A DNA stretch of 64,000 bases from JBBROS01 sp965260995 (GCA_965260995.1 CBDHCD010000002.1:558001-622000), one strand, 5' to 3'; numbered from the stretch's first letter, positions 51,137-60,675 are shown. Notes: generated by a model not told the origin, from the letters alone. Numbers and translations are program-made.

Positions 51137-52525
51137 ATGAACCACGCGAGGGAACGTCGAGCGATGAAGCGTTTCCTCCTGGCCCTCGCCATTGTTCTGG
51201 CCGGGTCCGCTTCGACCATCGCAGCCGACAACGCGGCCACCCCGGAGCAGACGCCGACGCCCGCGATCGCCACCAAGGCGGACGCCTCCGAGGACACCGA
51301 CATCACCGCCCGGATCCGCAGCATCTTCGGCGAGATCGCGGCTCTCAAGGATGTCAGCGTCCGGGCCTCGGCCGGGGTCGTGACGCTCGCCGGAACCGTG
51401 CCGGCCGCGGAGGACAAAGGCCGGGCGGAGGCGATCGCGTCCCGGGTCAAAGGCGTGGTCACGGTGCAGAACGCCATCGAGCGCAACCTCGACGTCGGCA
51501 CCAAGGTCGCCCCGGCCCTCGGGCAGATCGGCGCCCAGGCGCGCGGCGTCGTGCGCGCCCTGCCGCTGGTCGGCGTGGCGATCGGGGCCGGGCTGCTGGT
51601 CGTGTTGCTGGGCTACGGGCTCGCGTCGCGCACGGGCATCTGGCGATGGCTGGCGCCCAACACGTTCCTGGCCGAGCTGCTCGCGACGTCGGTGCGGGTC
51701 GTGTCCGTCATCCTCGGGCTGGTGGCTGCGTTCCAGGTGCTCGGGGCCACCGCGCTGCTCGGCGGGGTGCTGGGGGGCGCGGGCGTCGTCGGCATCGCGC
51801 TCGGCTTCGCGGTGCGCGACACGGTGACGAACTACGTCGCCAGCATCATGCTGAGCCTGCGCCAGCCGTTCCGCGCCAACGACCACGTGGTGATCGAGGC
51901 GCAGGAAGGCCGGGTCGTGCGGCTGACGGCGCGCGCCACGGTGCTGCTGACGCTCGACGGCAACCAGGTGCAGATCCCGAACGCGACGGTGTTCAACGCC
52001 ATCATCCTGAACTACAGCCACAACCCGCAGCGGCGGTTCGAGTTCGACCTCGGCATCGACGCGAATGACGACCCGGTGGACGGCATGGATGTCGGGCTCG
52101 CGGCCGTGAACGCGTTGCCGTTCGTGCTGGACAGGCCGAAGGCCACCGCGGTGATCAAGGACGTCGGCGATTCCAACATCGTGCTCCGGTTCTACGGCTG
52201 GGTCGACCAGACGAGGACGGACTTCCTCAAGGGGCGCAGCCTGGCGATCCAGGCCGCCAAGGCGGCGCTCGAAGGCTCCGGGTTCGCGCTCCCCGAGCCG
52301 ATCTACCGGCTCCGCTTCGACGACGCCGCGCCGCTGGCCGTGGAGCGCACGCAGCCTGCCGCGGACCGATCGCCGCCCAAGCCGGCGAAGCCGCCCTCGC
52401 CGTCGCCGCCGCACGTCGGCTCGGACACCGCTCCCGACACTCATGTGGAGGCGCTGGTGAACGAGGAGCGGGCGTCGTCGGGGACGAGGGGGGACTTGTT
52501 GGATGACCGTCGCCCGGTGGAATAG
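51137..52525 (+). CDS. MscS-family mechanosensitive channel with N-terminal BON domain
   Basis: 462 residues from ATG 51137; ATG 51164 (MKRFLLALAIVLAG) is an equally good start and gives a cleaner signal peptide. After the signal peptide a BON-like domain (about 53-115, with VSVRASAGVVTLAGTVPAAE and AIASRVKGVVTVQNAIE) faces the periplasm. Three membrane helices follow, the last with the pore-helix pattern GGVLGGAGVVGIALGFAVRD, then the MscS beta domain (GNQVQIPNATVFN) and a C-terminal tail rich in proline. It releases osmolytes on hypo-osmotic shock. BON-MscS fusions are less common than plain MscS. Confidence 0.9.
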   Translation: MNHARERRAMKRFLLALAIVLAGSASTIAADNAATPEQTPTPAIATKADASEDTDITARIRSIFGEIAALKDVSVRASAGVVTLAGTVPAAEDKGRAEAIASRVKGVVTVQNAIERNLDVGTKVAPALGQIGAQARGVVRALPLVGVAIGAGLLVVLLGYGLASRTGIWRWLAPNTFLAELLATSVRVVSVILGLVAAFQVLGATALLGGVLGGAGVVGIALGFAVRDTVTNYVASIMLSLRQPFRANDHVVIEAQEGRVVRLTARATVLLTLDGNQVQIPNATVFNAIILNYSHNPQRRFEFDLGIDANDDPVDGMDVGLAAVNALPFVLDRPKATAVIKDVGDSNIVLRFYGWVDQTRTDFLKGRSLAIQAAKAALEGSGFALPEPIYRLRFDDAAPLAVERTQPAADRSPPKPAKPPSPSPPHVGSDTAPDTHVEALVNEERASSGTRGDLLDDRRPVE

Positions 52526-52639
52526 GATTGGATTGAGCAGGCGTTCCTGGGGGCCGTCACGCACCGCGACGCGCGCCGCCTGGCCGCCCTGGCTTTGGGC
52601 GAGATTCCGGGATGCTGAGTTTGGGGTACGGCAGGGGCG

Positions 52640-53000
52640 GTCATGACATGCCAGCCAAGCGGCCAAGGCGCACGCGCCGCGGCGAGCGAACGGCGGCCTC
52701 GGCGGTGACGGTGGACCGGATCGGGCGCGGTTCGGGCGGGCCGAGCCGCGTCGGTGGCCACGGGCCTATTTGCGGGAGCTGCCGGCGCCTGTGAAGCGCG
52801 AGAGCGGCTGGCAGCTGGCCGATGCGGCGGCGACGTGACCCTGGGCGGTGTGCGTGACCCTGGGCGGTGTGCGTGACCCTGGGCGGTGTGCAGGATTCTC
52901 CCAGCCGGGCGCAGTGGGATGCCGATGCGGTCAGGGATGGCCTGCAACCACCTGGCCGCAGGCGCCGAACTCGACGGAAACCAGCCACGGAGGTTTGCGG
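52640..53000 (+). pseudogene. IS701-family transposase N-terminal remnant
   Basis: One frame reads FGRAEPRRWPRAYLRELPAP, then VKRESGWQLADAAAT and stops; after the tandem repeats another frame gives VQDSPSRAQWDADAVRDGLQ. These are the start and next block of the IS701 transposase N-terminal domain (usually ...RNGWQLAEAAGD...VQ.FL.RA.WDADAVRD). The coding sequence is broken by a 19-bp repeat expansion and the DDE domain is missing. I find nothing identifiable in the rest of 52526-53157. Confidence 0.7.
52835..52891 (+). repeat. Three tandem 19-bp repeats
   Basis: The unit gtgaccctgggcggtgtgc is repeated three times without a change inside the decayed transposase. The perfect match of the copies means a recent expansion; a 19-bp unit shifts the reading frame, which explains the broken transposase frame. 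Confidence 0.9.
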
Positions 53001-53157
53001 GGTTCAGTCTGCAATCGCTGCGCTGGACCGGGGCGGCGCGCAGTGCGAGCGCGCTTGCCCACTCAGCAAAACCCGAGTTTCAGCCGCTTGCTGGTGGCCA
53101 CGTGGTAGCCAGGCCAATTTCAGCCCAAGCCACAATCATCTAAGATACTGAGAAGAC

Positions 53158-53234
53158 TGGCGGACCCGAGACGATTCGAACGTCCGGCCTTTGCCTTCGG
53201 AGGGCAACGCTCTATCCAGCTGAGCTACGGGTCC
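53158..53234 (-). tRNA. tRNA-Arg (anticodon CCG)
   Basis: On the minus strand, the acceptor stem GGACCCG (5') pairs with CGGGTCC (3'), followed by the discriminator G and an encoded CCA (53160-53158). The D arm holds AGCTCAGCTGGATAGAGC, the anticodon stem TTGCC/GGCAA carries the loop CTCCGAA (anticodon CCG, codon CGG) and the T arm has GTTCGAATC. Total length 77 with CCA. Confidence 0.97.
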
Positions 53235-53276
53235 CGCGGCACTCTCATAACCTGTCGGGCGACGGTTGCAAAGGGT

Positions 53277-54314
53277 TCATCCGTCGGGCGCTCCGGCGTG
53301 CGCCGAGCGCCACGCGGCGGCCGCGAGGTCGGCGCCGGAGGGCAGCCAGGCCCCGGGGTCGCGCAGCCAGGCGATCACGTCGCCGATCGGGGCGGCGCGG
53401 TTCCGGTCGCGCAGCAGGAGGTGGTAGCCATCCGGGTAGAGGCCGAAGCGCGCGTCCGGCGGCATATGGGACCAGGCGCGGGCGGCGGCCTGGTCGGGCA
53501 CCACCGTGTCCTCGTTGCCGTAAAGGGCGAGGACGCGGCCGCGCAGGGCGGGCGCGGCGGCCTGGGCGTCGTCCATCAGGTCCGTCAGGCCGCGCAGGGT
53601 GTCGAAGCGGGTGCGGCGGATGGTGAGCGGATTGCGGGCGAGGCTGAGCAAGGCCTCGCGGTTGTCGCTGGCCTTGACCTTGAGCGGCACCTCGGCCCCG
53701 GTGACGCTGAAGCCGGGGGCGACGCCCGAGACCAGCCATAAGCCGCTGCTGAGCAGGACGCCCATCTGCCGGCGGCCCCAGACGGCGGGGGACAGCAGGA
53801 CCCAGCCGTCGGCCAGCGGCGGGCCGGGGCGGGCGGCGAGAGTCATGAGCACCGCGCCGCCCATGCTCTCGCCCATGGCGTAGAGCGGCGTGCCAGGGTG
53901 GCGCGCGCGCAGCAGGCGGAGCATGGCGGCGGCGTCGTCGGCGAGCCGGGCCGCGCCGGGCCAGCGGCCGCGCAGGGGGGCCGCGCCGAAGCCGCGCTGG
54001 TCGGGCGCGTAGACGGCGATGCCGGCGGCGGCGAACAGCGGGGCGGGCAGCGCCCAGGCGTCGCGGCTGTCGTTGAAACCGTGCAGCGCGAGGATGACGG
54101 CGCGGGGCGGCTCGTCGGGCAGCCAAGTGCGGACCGGCAGGCGCGCGCCGTCCGGCAGGGTGAAGGCGTCGTCGGCCTGCAAGGCGGCAGGGGGGAGCGG
54201 CGGCAGGGGCACGCCGTAGCGCGGCAGGCCGGCGCAGGCCGCGAGCAGGGCCAGGAGGGCGACCAGGGAAATGAAGGCGCGCGCGGTTGAACTCGCCGAC
54301 CTGAGGCGTATCAT
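53277..54314 (-). CDS. Alpha/beta hydrolase, monoacylglycerol lipase/lysophospholipase-like lipoprotein
   Basis: 345 residues from ATG 54314. A lipoprotein-type signal peptide (LVALLALLAACAGLP, lipobox LAAC) is followed by a Hydrolase_4 domain: AVILALHGFNDSRDAW, the nucleophile elbow YAMGESMGGAVLM with the serine, ALYGNEDTVVP with the acid and YPDGYHLLLRD with the histidine. Such enzymes cleave monoacylglycerols or lysophospholipids at the membrane. It is divergent from the zf-CHCC gene, 30 bases away. Confidence 0.92.
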   Translation of the reverse strand: MIRLRSASSTARAFISLVALLALLAACAGLPRYGVPLPPLPPAALQADDAFTLPDGARLPVRTWLPDEPPRAVILALHGFNDSRDAWALPAPLFAAAGIAVYAPDQRGFGAAPLRGRWPGAARLADDAAAMLRLLRARHPGTPLYAMGESMGGAVLMTLAARPGPPLADGWVLLSPAVWGRRQMGVLLSSGLWLVSGVAPGFSVTGAEVPLKVKASDNREALLSLARNPLTIRRTRFDTLRGLTDLMDDAQAAAPALRGRVLALYGNEDTVVPDQAAARAWSHMPPDARFGLYPDGYHLLLRDRNRAAPIGDVIAWLRDPGAWLPSGADLAAAAWRSAHAGAPDG

Positions 54315-54344
54315 CCGCGCACCCCACCGCCCGCGAGATCCCCT

Positions 54345-54551
54345 ATGCCCTTCGGCGCAGACACGCCCCATCCCCAGGTCGGCACGCCCGAGACCATCAT
54401 CGTCGACAGCCGCACCGTGGCCTGCGACGGCGGCACCGGGCCGCTCGGCCATCCGCGAGTCTGGCTGCACATCGACGACGTGCAAACGTTCTGCCCCTAC
54501 TGCTCGCGCATCTTCGTGCTCAGCGAGGACGCGGCCGACGACGGGCACTAG
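54345..54551 (+). CDS. zf-CHCC zinc-finger domain protein
   Basis: 68 residues. The pattern VACDGG, then LGHPRVWLHID, then TFCPYCSRIFVL supplies the C...H...CxxC ligands of the zf-CHCC family, which also includes the NDUFS6 subunit of complex I. In alphaproteobacteria such small genes are common next to polA or lipid genes. Its 3' end lies 3 bases before polA, so the two are co-transcribed. The function in bacteria is not settled. Confidence 0.88.
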   Translation: MPFGADTPHPQVGTPETIIVDSRTVACDGGTGPLGHPRVWLHIDDVQTFCPYCSRIFVLSEDAADDGH

Positions 54552-54554
54552 GCG

Positions 54555-57356
54555 ATGCCCGACGCGAGCGGAGGCGGGACGGGCCCGCACCTGGTGCTGA
54601 TCGACGGGTCTGGGTTCATCTTCCGCGCGTTCCATGCCTTGCCGCCGATGAATGGGCCGGACGGCACCCCGGTGAATGCCGTGTTCGGTTTCAGCAATAT
54701 GCTCGGCCAACTGTTGCAAAACCATACCGGATCGCACATCGCGGTCGTGTTCGACGCCGGACGGACCACGTTCCGCAACGAGCTTTACGACAAGTACAAG
54801 GCGCAGCGGCCGGAGCCGCCGCCGGAACTGGTGCCGCAGTTCGCCCTGGTGCGGGACGCGACGGCGGCGTTCGGGGTGCCGGCCTTGGAGCTGGCGATGT
54901 TCGAGGCGGACGACCTGATCGCCAGCTACGCCCGCGCGGCGACCGAGGCCGGCTTCCGCACCACCATCGTCTCCTCGGACAAGGACCTGATGCAGCTGGT
55001 CGATGACCGGGTGGCGATGCACGACCCGATCAAGCAGCGGCCGATCGGGCCGGCGGAGGTGATGGAGAAGTTCGGCGTGCCGCCGGCGCAGGTCGTGGAG
55101 GTGCAGGCGCTGATGGGCGACAGCGTGGACAACATCCCCGGCGTGCCCGGCATCGGGCCGAAGAACGCGGCGCAGCTGATCCAGGAGTTCGGCACGCTGG
55201 ACGCGGTGCTGGACGCGGCGCCGGGGATGAAGCCGGGCAAGCGGCGGGAGATGCTGATCGCCCACGCCGACGCCGCGCGGCTCAGCCGCAGGCTGGTCGA
55301 GTTGTCGTGCGACGTGCCGTTGCCGCGGCCGTTGGAGGAGCTTCGGGTCCGGGAGCTGGACCGGGCGAGGCTGGTGTCGTGGCTGCTGGGCATGGGGTTC
55401 CGCAGCACGGTCAACCGGCTCGGGTTGGGCGGGGACGGTGCCGCGTCCTCCCCCGCCCCGACGCAGCCAGCGGCGGACGCGCCTTCGGAGCAGGCCGCCT
55501 TCGGGCCGTACGAGTGCGTCACCACCGAGGAACGGCTCGCGGCGTGGATCGCGGAAGCGCGGGCGGCGGGGCTGGTCGCGTTCGACACCGAGACGGACAG
55601 CCTGGACGCGATGCGGGCGGAACTGGTGGGCCTGTCGCTGGCGACCGGGCCGGGTCGGGCGTGCTACGTGCCGCTGCGCCACCGCAACCCGCCGGACGCG
55701 GCGCAGCCGACGCTCGACGCGCCCTCGCCGGAGCCGGCCCCGCCGGTGCGGCAGCTCGACCCGGCGACCGTGCTCGCGGCCTTGGAGCCGCTGATGCACG
55801 ATCCAGCGGTGCTCAAGGTGGCGCACAACGCCAAGTACGACGCCATGGTGCTGGCGCGGGCCGGGCTGCCGGGCATCGCGCCGGTCGACGACACCATGCT
55901 GATCTCCTACGCCCAGGCGGCGGGGGCGCACGGGCACGGGCTCGACGAGCTGTCGAAGAAGCACCTGGGGCACGCGCCGATCAGCTACGACAGCGTAACC
56001 GGGACGGGGCGCGGCCGCATCCCGTTCGCGCAGGTGCCGCTCGACCGCGCCACGGCCTACGGCGCGGAGGATTCGGACGTGACCCTGCGGCTGTGGCACG
56101 CGCTGCGGCCCAGGCTGCGGCCGGCCCGCAGCCTCGCGCTCTACGAGCAGCTGGAGCGGCGGCTGATCCCGGTGCTGATGGCGATGGAGCGGGCCGGGGT
56201 GAAGGTGAACGAGGCCGAGCTGCGCCGCATGTCGGCCGACTTCGCGGAACGCATGGCGGTGATGGAGACCGGCATCCACGCCCTCGCCGGGCGGGCGTTC
56301 AACCTCGGCAGCCCGAAGGCGCTGGGCGAGATCCTGTTCGACGAGATGGCGTTGCCCGGCGGCAAGCGGATGGCGAGCGGGGCCTGGGGCACCGACGTTT
56401 CGGTGCTGCAATCCCTGGCCGACCAGGGGTTCGAGCTGCCGGCGCGGATCATCGACTGGCGGCAGTTGAGCAAGCTGCGCTCCACCTACACCGAGGCGCT
56501 GGTGCAGGAGATCAACCCGGGCACCGGGCGGGTCCACACCAGCTTCGCGCAGGCGATCACCAGCACGGGGCGGCTGTCCTCGACCGACCCCAACCTGCAG
56601 AACATCCCGATCCGCACCGAGGAAGGGAGCCGCATCCGCCGGGCGTTCGTCGCCGAGCCGGGGCACGTGCTGGTCAGTTGCGACTACAGCCAGATCGAGC
56701 TGCGGCTGATGGCCCACGTGGCCGACATCGCGCCGTTGAAGGAAGCGTTCGCGACCGGGCAGGACATCCACGCGCGGACCGCGTCCGAGGTGTTCGGGGT
56801 GCCGATGGCGGGGATGGACGCCATGACCCGGCGGCGCGCCAAGGCGATCAACTTCGGCATCATCTACGGCATCAGCGCCTTCGGGCTGGCGCGGCAGCTG
56901 TCGATCGAGCCGGGGGAGGCCCGGCTCTATATCGACGCCTACTTCCAGCGCTACCCGGGCATCCGCGCCTACATGGAGCGCACCAAGGAGGAGGCGCGCA
57001 TTCACGGTTACGTGCTGACGCCGTTCGGGCGGCGCTGCTGGGTGCCGGGCATCAATGAGAAGGGGGCGCAGCGCCGGGCCTATGCCGAGCGCCAGGCGAT
57101 CAACGCGCCGCTGCAAGGGGGCGCGGCCGACGTCATCAAGCGGGCGATGGTGCGGCTGCCGGCAGCACTGGGGGCGGCCGGGCTGACCACGCGGATGCTG
57201 CTGCAGGTCCACGACGAGCTGCTGTTCGAAGCCCCCGAGGCAGAGGCGGAGGCGACGGCGCGGGTGGCGCGGGAGGTGATGGAAGGGGCGGCCACCATCT
57301 CCGTGCCGCTGGTGGTGGAAACGGGGGCCGGGACGAACTGGGCGGCGGCGCACTGA
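54555..57356 (+). CDS. polA: DNA polymerase I
   Basis: 933 residues from ATG 54555. The N-terminal 5'-nuclease (about 10-270, with LVLIDGSGFIFRAFHALPPM and MFEADDLIASYA and GDSVDNIPGVPGIGPKNA) is followed by a 3'-exonuclease domain whose DEDD start VAFDTETDSLDAM is intact, so proofreading is probably kept. The polymerase domain has VSCDYSQIELRLMAHVAD (motif A), RRRAKAINFGIIYGISAFG (motif B) and QVHDELLFEAP (motif C). It fills gaps and removes Okazaki RNA primers. Confidence 0.98.
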   Translation: MPDASGGGTGPHLVLIDGSGFIFRAFHALPPMNGPDGTPVNAVFGFSNMLGQLLQNHTGSHIAVVFDAGRTTFRNELYDKYKAQRPEPPPELVPQFALVRDATAAFGVPALELAMFEADDLIASYARAATEAGFRTTIVSSDKDLMQLVDDRVAMHDPIKQRPIGPAEVMEKFGVPPAQVVEVQALMGDSVDNIPGVPGIGPKNAAQLIQEFGTLDAVLDAAPGMKPGKRREMLIAHADAARLSRRLVELSCDVPLPRPLEELRVRELDRARLVSWLLGMGFRSTVNRLGLGGDGAASSPAPTQPAADAPSEQAAFGPYECVTTEERLAAWIAEARAAGLVAFDTETDSLDAMRAELVGLSLATGPGRACYVPLRHRNPPDAAQPTLDAPSPEPAPPVRQLDPATVLAALEPLMHDPAVLKVAHNAKYDAMVLARAGLPGIAPVDDTMLISYAQAAGAHGHGLDELSKKHLGHAPISYDSVTGTGRGRIPFAQVPLDRATAYGAEDSDVTLRLWHALRPRLRPARSLALYEQLERRLIPVLMAMERAGVKVNEAELRRMSADFAERMAVMETGIHALAGRAFNLGSPKALGEILFDEMALPGGKRMASGAWGTDVSVLQSLADQGFELPARIIDWRQLSKLRSTYTEALVQEINPGTGRVHTSFAQAITSTGRLSSTDPNLQNIPIRTEEGSRIRRAFVAEPGHVLVSCDYSQIELRLMAHVADIAPLKEAFATGQDIHARTASEVFGVPMAGMDAMTRRRAKAINFGIIYGISAFGLARQLSIEPGEARLYIDAYFQRYPGIRAYMERTKEEARIHGYVLTPFGRRCWVPGINEKGAQRRAYAERQAINAPLQGGAADVIKRAMVRLPAALGAAGLTTRMLLQVHDELLFEAPEAEAEATARVAREVMEGAATISVPLVVETGAGTNWAAAH

Positions 57357-57374
57357 ACCTGGGCACGGGACGGG

Positions 57375-58886
57375 TCAGGCGTTGGCCTGGATGTAGAGGT
57401 AAGGGCTGCCCAACGCGCCGCCCTGCTCCGTCGTCGCGCCATAGCTGACCCCCAGCCGGCCGTTCGCGAGGTCGGCGGTGGTGAACCCGGCCAGGGTGAG
57501 GGAGGCGGTGGGCACGCCAGGCGCGGTGGCGTGCAAGGTGAGGCCGGCCGCGCCGGCGGCACCCTGGCCATCGACCCAGGACAGGGCGAAGTCCCGCGGC
57601 GTCAGGCCGAACACGGTGGCGGCGTCGCCGGGCGCGAAGCCGACGATCGTGCTCCAGATGGCGGAGGCGGGCTGGCGGTCGTCGACGAAGAAGGTGTCGG
57701 GACCGTCGCCGCCGGTCAGGAAGTTGGAGCCGGCGCCGCCGTCCAGCACGTTGACGCCGCCGGCGACGGCGATGGCGTCGTTGCCGCCGCCGGCGTGGAT
57801 GAACCAGTTGGGCGTGGTGGCGAGGATGTTGAGGTTGTCGGGCGTGACGTTGACGTACTGCTGCTGCAGGGCCGCGACCGGGCCGGTGTAAGGCCGGCTC
57901 ACGGCGCGGAGCGGCTGGCCGGTGGTGGCGTCTTGGGCCAGCAAGGTCGGGACGCCGGTCAGTTGTTGGACGGCGGCGGCGGCGAGGGCCTGGTGGCCGG
58001 TCTCGGTCGGGTGGATCTGGTCGAAGAACAGGTATTGGTTCTGGACCGCGGCGTCGGCGGAGGCCAGGGTGCCGCTGCCGGCGCTGGAAAGGGTGCCGGT
58101 CCAGACGGGGGCGGTGACGTTGGCCAGCCCGTAGATCGCCGGGTTGGCGGCGGCGTCGTCGATCAGGCCGTAGGCGTCGACGATGCGGATCGCGGCCGAG
58201 CCGACAGAGGCGAGCCGGGCGGCGAGGGCGGTGTTGTAGGCGCTGGACAGTTGCGACGCCTGCGCGGCCAAGGTGGCGGGCGGGGCGCCGGCGTTGATCG
58301 CGCCCGAGGCGACCCGCGGCAGCTTGCCGAGGTCGGGGACGTTCACCACCACCACGGTCTTCGCGCCCCCGGCGACGAGCTGGCTGACGAAGGCGGCGGC
58401 GTTGACGACGGCGGCGTCCACGTTGGCCGCCTGCTGCTGCGCAGTCAGGCCAGGGGCGGCGAGGATGCCCAGCAGGTCGTTCGCGCCGACCGAGACGGTG
58501 TAGAGCGCGTCGGCGGACGGGTTCGGGACGGCGGCCTGGAACGTCCTGAGCTGGGCCGGGAGCGAGAGGGCGCGGACGCCGGCGTTGCTGGCGTTCCGCG
58601 GCGTCGCCCCGGTCTCGGCCCCGCCGAAGGCGTAATCCGTGCCGCCGACCAGGCTGGGACGCAGGGCGCCGAGGCCAAGGGAGAGCGAAAGGTTCTGCAC
58701 CCAGGTCGGGCCGTTGCTGAACACCGCGGCGCCGATCGAGCCGTACTGCGCGCGGCTATAGGGCGGGGAGACCGGGATCGGGTCGGGCGTGATCGAGGTC
58801 GAGATCGAGACGTTGCCGGCGTCGGACAGGCTGTCGCCGAAGGCGTAGAGCGCGTCGTAGGCGGGGAGCGGAACGGTTTGCGGCAT
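57375..58886 (-). CDS. GDSL/SGNH esterase with RTX-like C-terminal region
   Basis: 503 residues from ATG 58886 (MPQTVPLPAYDALYAFG); an upstream start would overlap the divergent TetR gene. The SGNH blocks are LYAFGDSLSDAGN (catalytic serine), YTVSVGANDLLG (N) and LFFDQIHPTETGHQAL (D and H). The last 150 residues hold a glycine-aspartate stretch, AGGGNDAIAV, LDGGAGSNFLTGGDGPDTF, that resembles RTX calcium repeats. There is no N-terminal signal peptide, which fits type I secretion by a C-terminal signal. Probably an extracellular lipase or esterase; no ABC secretion genes are adjacent. Confidence 0.85.
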   Translation of the reverse strand: MPQTVPLPAYDALYAFGDSLSDAGNVSISTSITPDPIPVSPPYSRAQYGSIGAAVFSNGPTWVQNLSLSLGLGALRPSLVGGTDYAFGGAETGATPRNASNAGVRALSLPAQLRTFQAAVPNPSADALYTVSVGANDLLGILAAPGLTAQQQAANVDAAVVNAAAFVSQLVAGGAKTVVVVNVPDLGKLPRVASGAINAGAPPATLAAQASQLSSAYNTALAARLASVGSAAIRIVDAYGLIDDAAANPAIYGLANVTAPVWTGTLSSAGSGTLASADAAVQNQYLFFDQIHPTETGHQALAAAAVQQLTGVPTLLAQDATTGQPLRAVSRPYTGPVAALQQQYVNVTPDNLNILATTPNWFIHAGGGNDAIAVAGGVNVLDGGAGSNFLTGGDGPDTFFVDDRQPASAIWSTIVGFAPGDAATVFGLTPRDFALSWVDGQGAAGAAGLTLHATAPGVPTASLTLAGFTTADLANGRLGVSYGATTEQGGALGSPYLYIQANA

Positions 58887-58967
58887 GAGGAGCGTCCTTT
58901 GCGCCTTCGCGGTTGACTCGCACCCGCGGCGCAGCACATGAACGTTCATTCGCAACTAGGTCAAGCC

Positions 58968-59701
58968 ATGTCGGTGACTGTCCCGCCCCGCCAGCGCGTG
59001 ATCGACGCGGCCGTGACGTGCTTCGCGCGCGACGGGTTCCACGGGGCCTCGATGCAGCAGATCTGCGCCGAGGCCCACATGAGCCCCGGCGCGCTGTATC
59101 GCTACTTCCCGAGCAAGATCAGCATCATCGCGGCGATCGCCGAGGCGGAGCGGGCGGAGCACGCCGCTTTCTTCGAGCGGCTGGCCGAGGCGGACGACCC
59201 GGTGGAAACGCTGGCCGGCATCGGCGTGGACAAGATCGAGCAGATGCTGGCCGACAAGAGCGCCGGCCTGTGCGCCGAGACGCTGGCGGAGGCGGTGCGC
59301 AACCCCGAGATGCGGGAGATGTTCGAGCGCAACATGGCGGAGGCGCGGACGTCGGTGGTGGTGGCGCTGAAGCGCGGCCAGGCGCGCGGAACAGTGGACC
59401 GCGCGCTCGATGTCGAGACCGCCTGCCGGCTGATCATGGCGATGATCGACGGCTTGAGCATCCACCAGGGCCTCGACCCGGCGCTGCGCGCGGCGCGTTT
59501 CGGGCCGGTGCTGCGGGGGCTGCTGCGGCGGTTCCTGCGGCCGGCGGCGCTGCTGCTGCTGGCGCTGCCGCTGTTGCCGTGCCGCGCGATGGCTCAGGCG
59601 GGAACTGAGGCGGCCATGCCGCGCTCGCCGAGCGTCACGGTGGTGATGGCGGCCCGGGGCACCATCGCCGAGACCGCGACGCTGACCGGGACGCTGGTCG
59701 A
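58968..59701 (+). CDS. TetR-family regulator running in frame into the RND adaptor N-terminus
   Basis: ATG 58968 (MSVTVPPRQRVIDAAVTCFA); ATG 58938 is also possible. The helix-turn-helix is FHGASMQQICAEAHMSPGAL followed by YRYFPSKISIIAAI, then a ligand domain of about 140 residues to about 59540. No stop follows: the frame goes directly into a signal-peptide-like segment, FLRPAALLLLALPLLPCRAM, and TATLTGTLVE, which is the beginning of an RND membrane-fusion protein. It probably represses the efflux operon. Either the two genes are fused or the adaptor starts inside, for example at GTG near 59508. The intended end of the regulator is therefore uncertain. Confidence 0.8.
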
Positions 59702-60675
59702 AGGAGGAGGTGCTGGTCAGCCCGCAGCTCGAAGGGCTGGCGACGACAGAGGTGCTGGCCGAGGAAGGCGACGTGGTGCAGGCCGGGCAGGTGCTGGCGC
59801 GGCTGTCGCACGACGTGCTGGACGCGGCCATCGCGCAGAACACGGCGCAACTGTCGCGGGGGGCGGCGGCGATCGCGCAGGCGGAGGCCGGCATCGCCGA
59901 GAGCCGGGCCAACCAGGTGCAGGCGGACCAGGCGCTGGCGCGGACGCGGGATCTGCTGGGCAACGGCAACGCCTCGCGCGAGGCGTTCGAGCAGCGCACG
60001 GCGACGGCGCAGATGCTGGCGGCGCGCGCGGAGGCCAGCCAGAACGCGCTGCAACTGGCCCGCGCGGACCTGGCGCTCGCGCAGGCGCAGCGGCGGGAGC
60101 TGCTGGTGCGCCGGGCGAGGGCGGACATCCGCGCCCCGGTGGCCGGCCTCGTCAGCCGGCGGACGGCGCGGCTGGGCGCGGTGGTGACGGGGAGCGAGCC
60201 GCTGTTCCGCATCATCGAGGACGGGGCGATCGAGCTGGAGGCCGACGTGCCGGAGACGCTGCTGGCCAAGTTGCGCCCGGGGCAGACGGCGCAGGTGGAG
60301 ACGGTGGCGGGCGCCCGCGCCGGGCATGTGCGGCTGACGTCGCCGGAGGTGAACCGGACGTCGCGGCTGGGGCGGGTGCGGGTGGCGCTGGACAGCAGCG
60401 CCGGGCTGGTGGTGGGCAGCTTCGCGCGCGCCGAGGTCGAGGTGGCCCGGCGCGAGGGGGTGCTGGCCCCATTGTCGGCGGTGCTGTTCCAGCCGGAGGG
60501 GTCGGTCGTGCAGGTGGTGCGGGACGGCGTGGCGGAGACGCGGGCGGTCGAGGTGGGCCTGCGCAGCGGCGGCCAGGCCGAGATCACGTCCGGGCTGGCG
60601 GCGGGGGAGGCGGTGGTCGCGGTGTCGGGCACGTTCATCCGCGGTGGCGACCGGGTGACGGCGGTGGCGCGCTGA
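59701..60675 (+). pseudogene. RND periplasmic adaptor (HlyD/MFP family), frameshifted
   Basis: From codon aag at 59701 the frame reads KEEVLVSPQLEGLATTEVLA, then VQAGQVLARLSHDVLDAAIA, a long coiled-coil hairpin and ADIRAPVAGLVSRRTARLGA, ending at 60675. The N-terminal part (signal peptide and TATLTGTLV) is in the frame of the regulator, one position off. The junction ctggtcgaaggag lacks two bases, compared with the expected GTLVP(K/R)EEVLV, or has one extra. The rest is intact, so a recent mutation or a sequencing error is likely. Its stop overlaps the ATG of the RND pump (TGATG). Confidence 0.8.
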
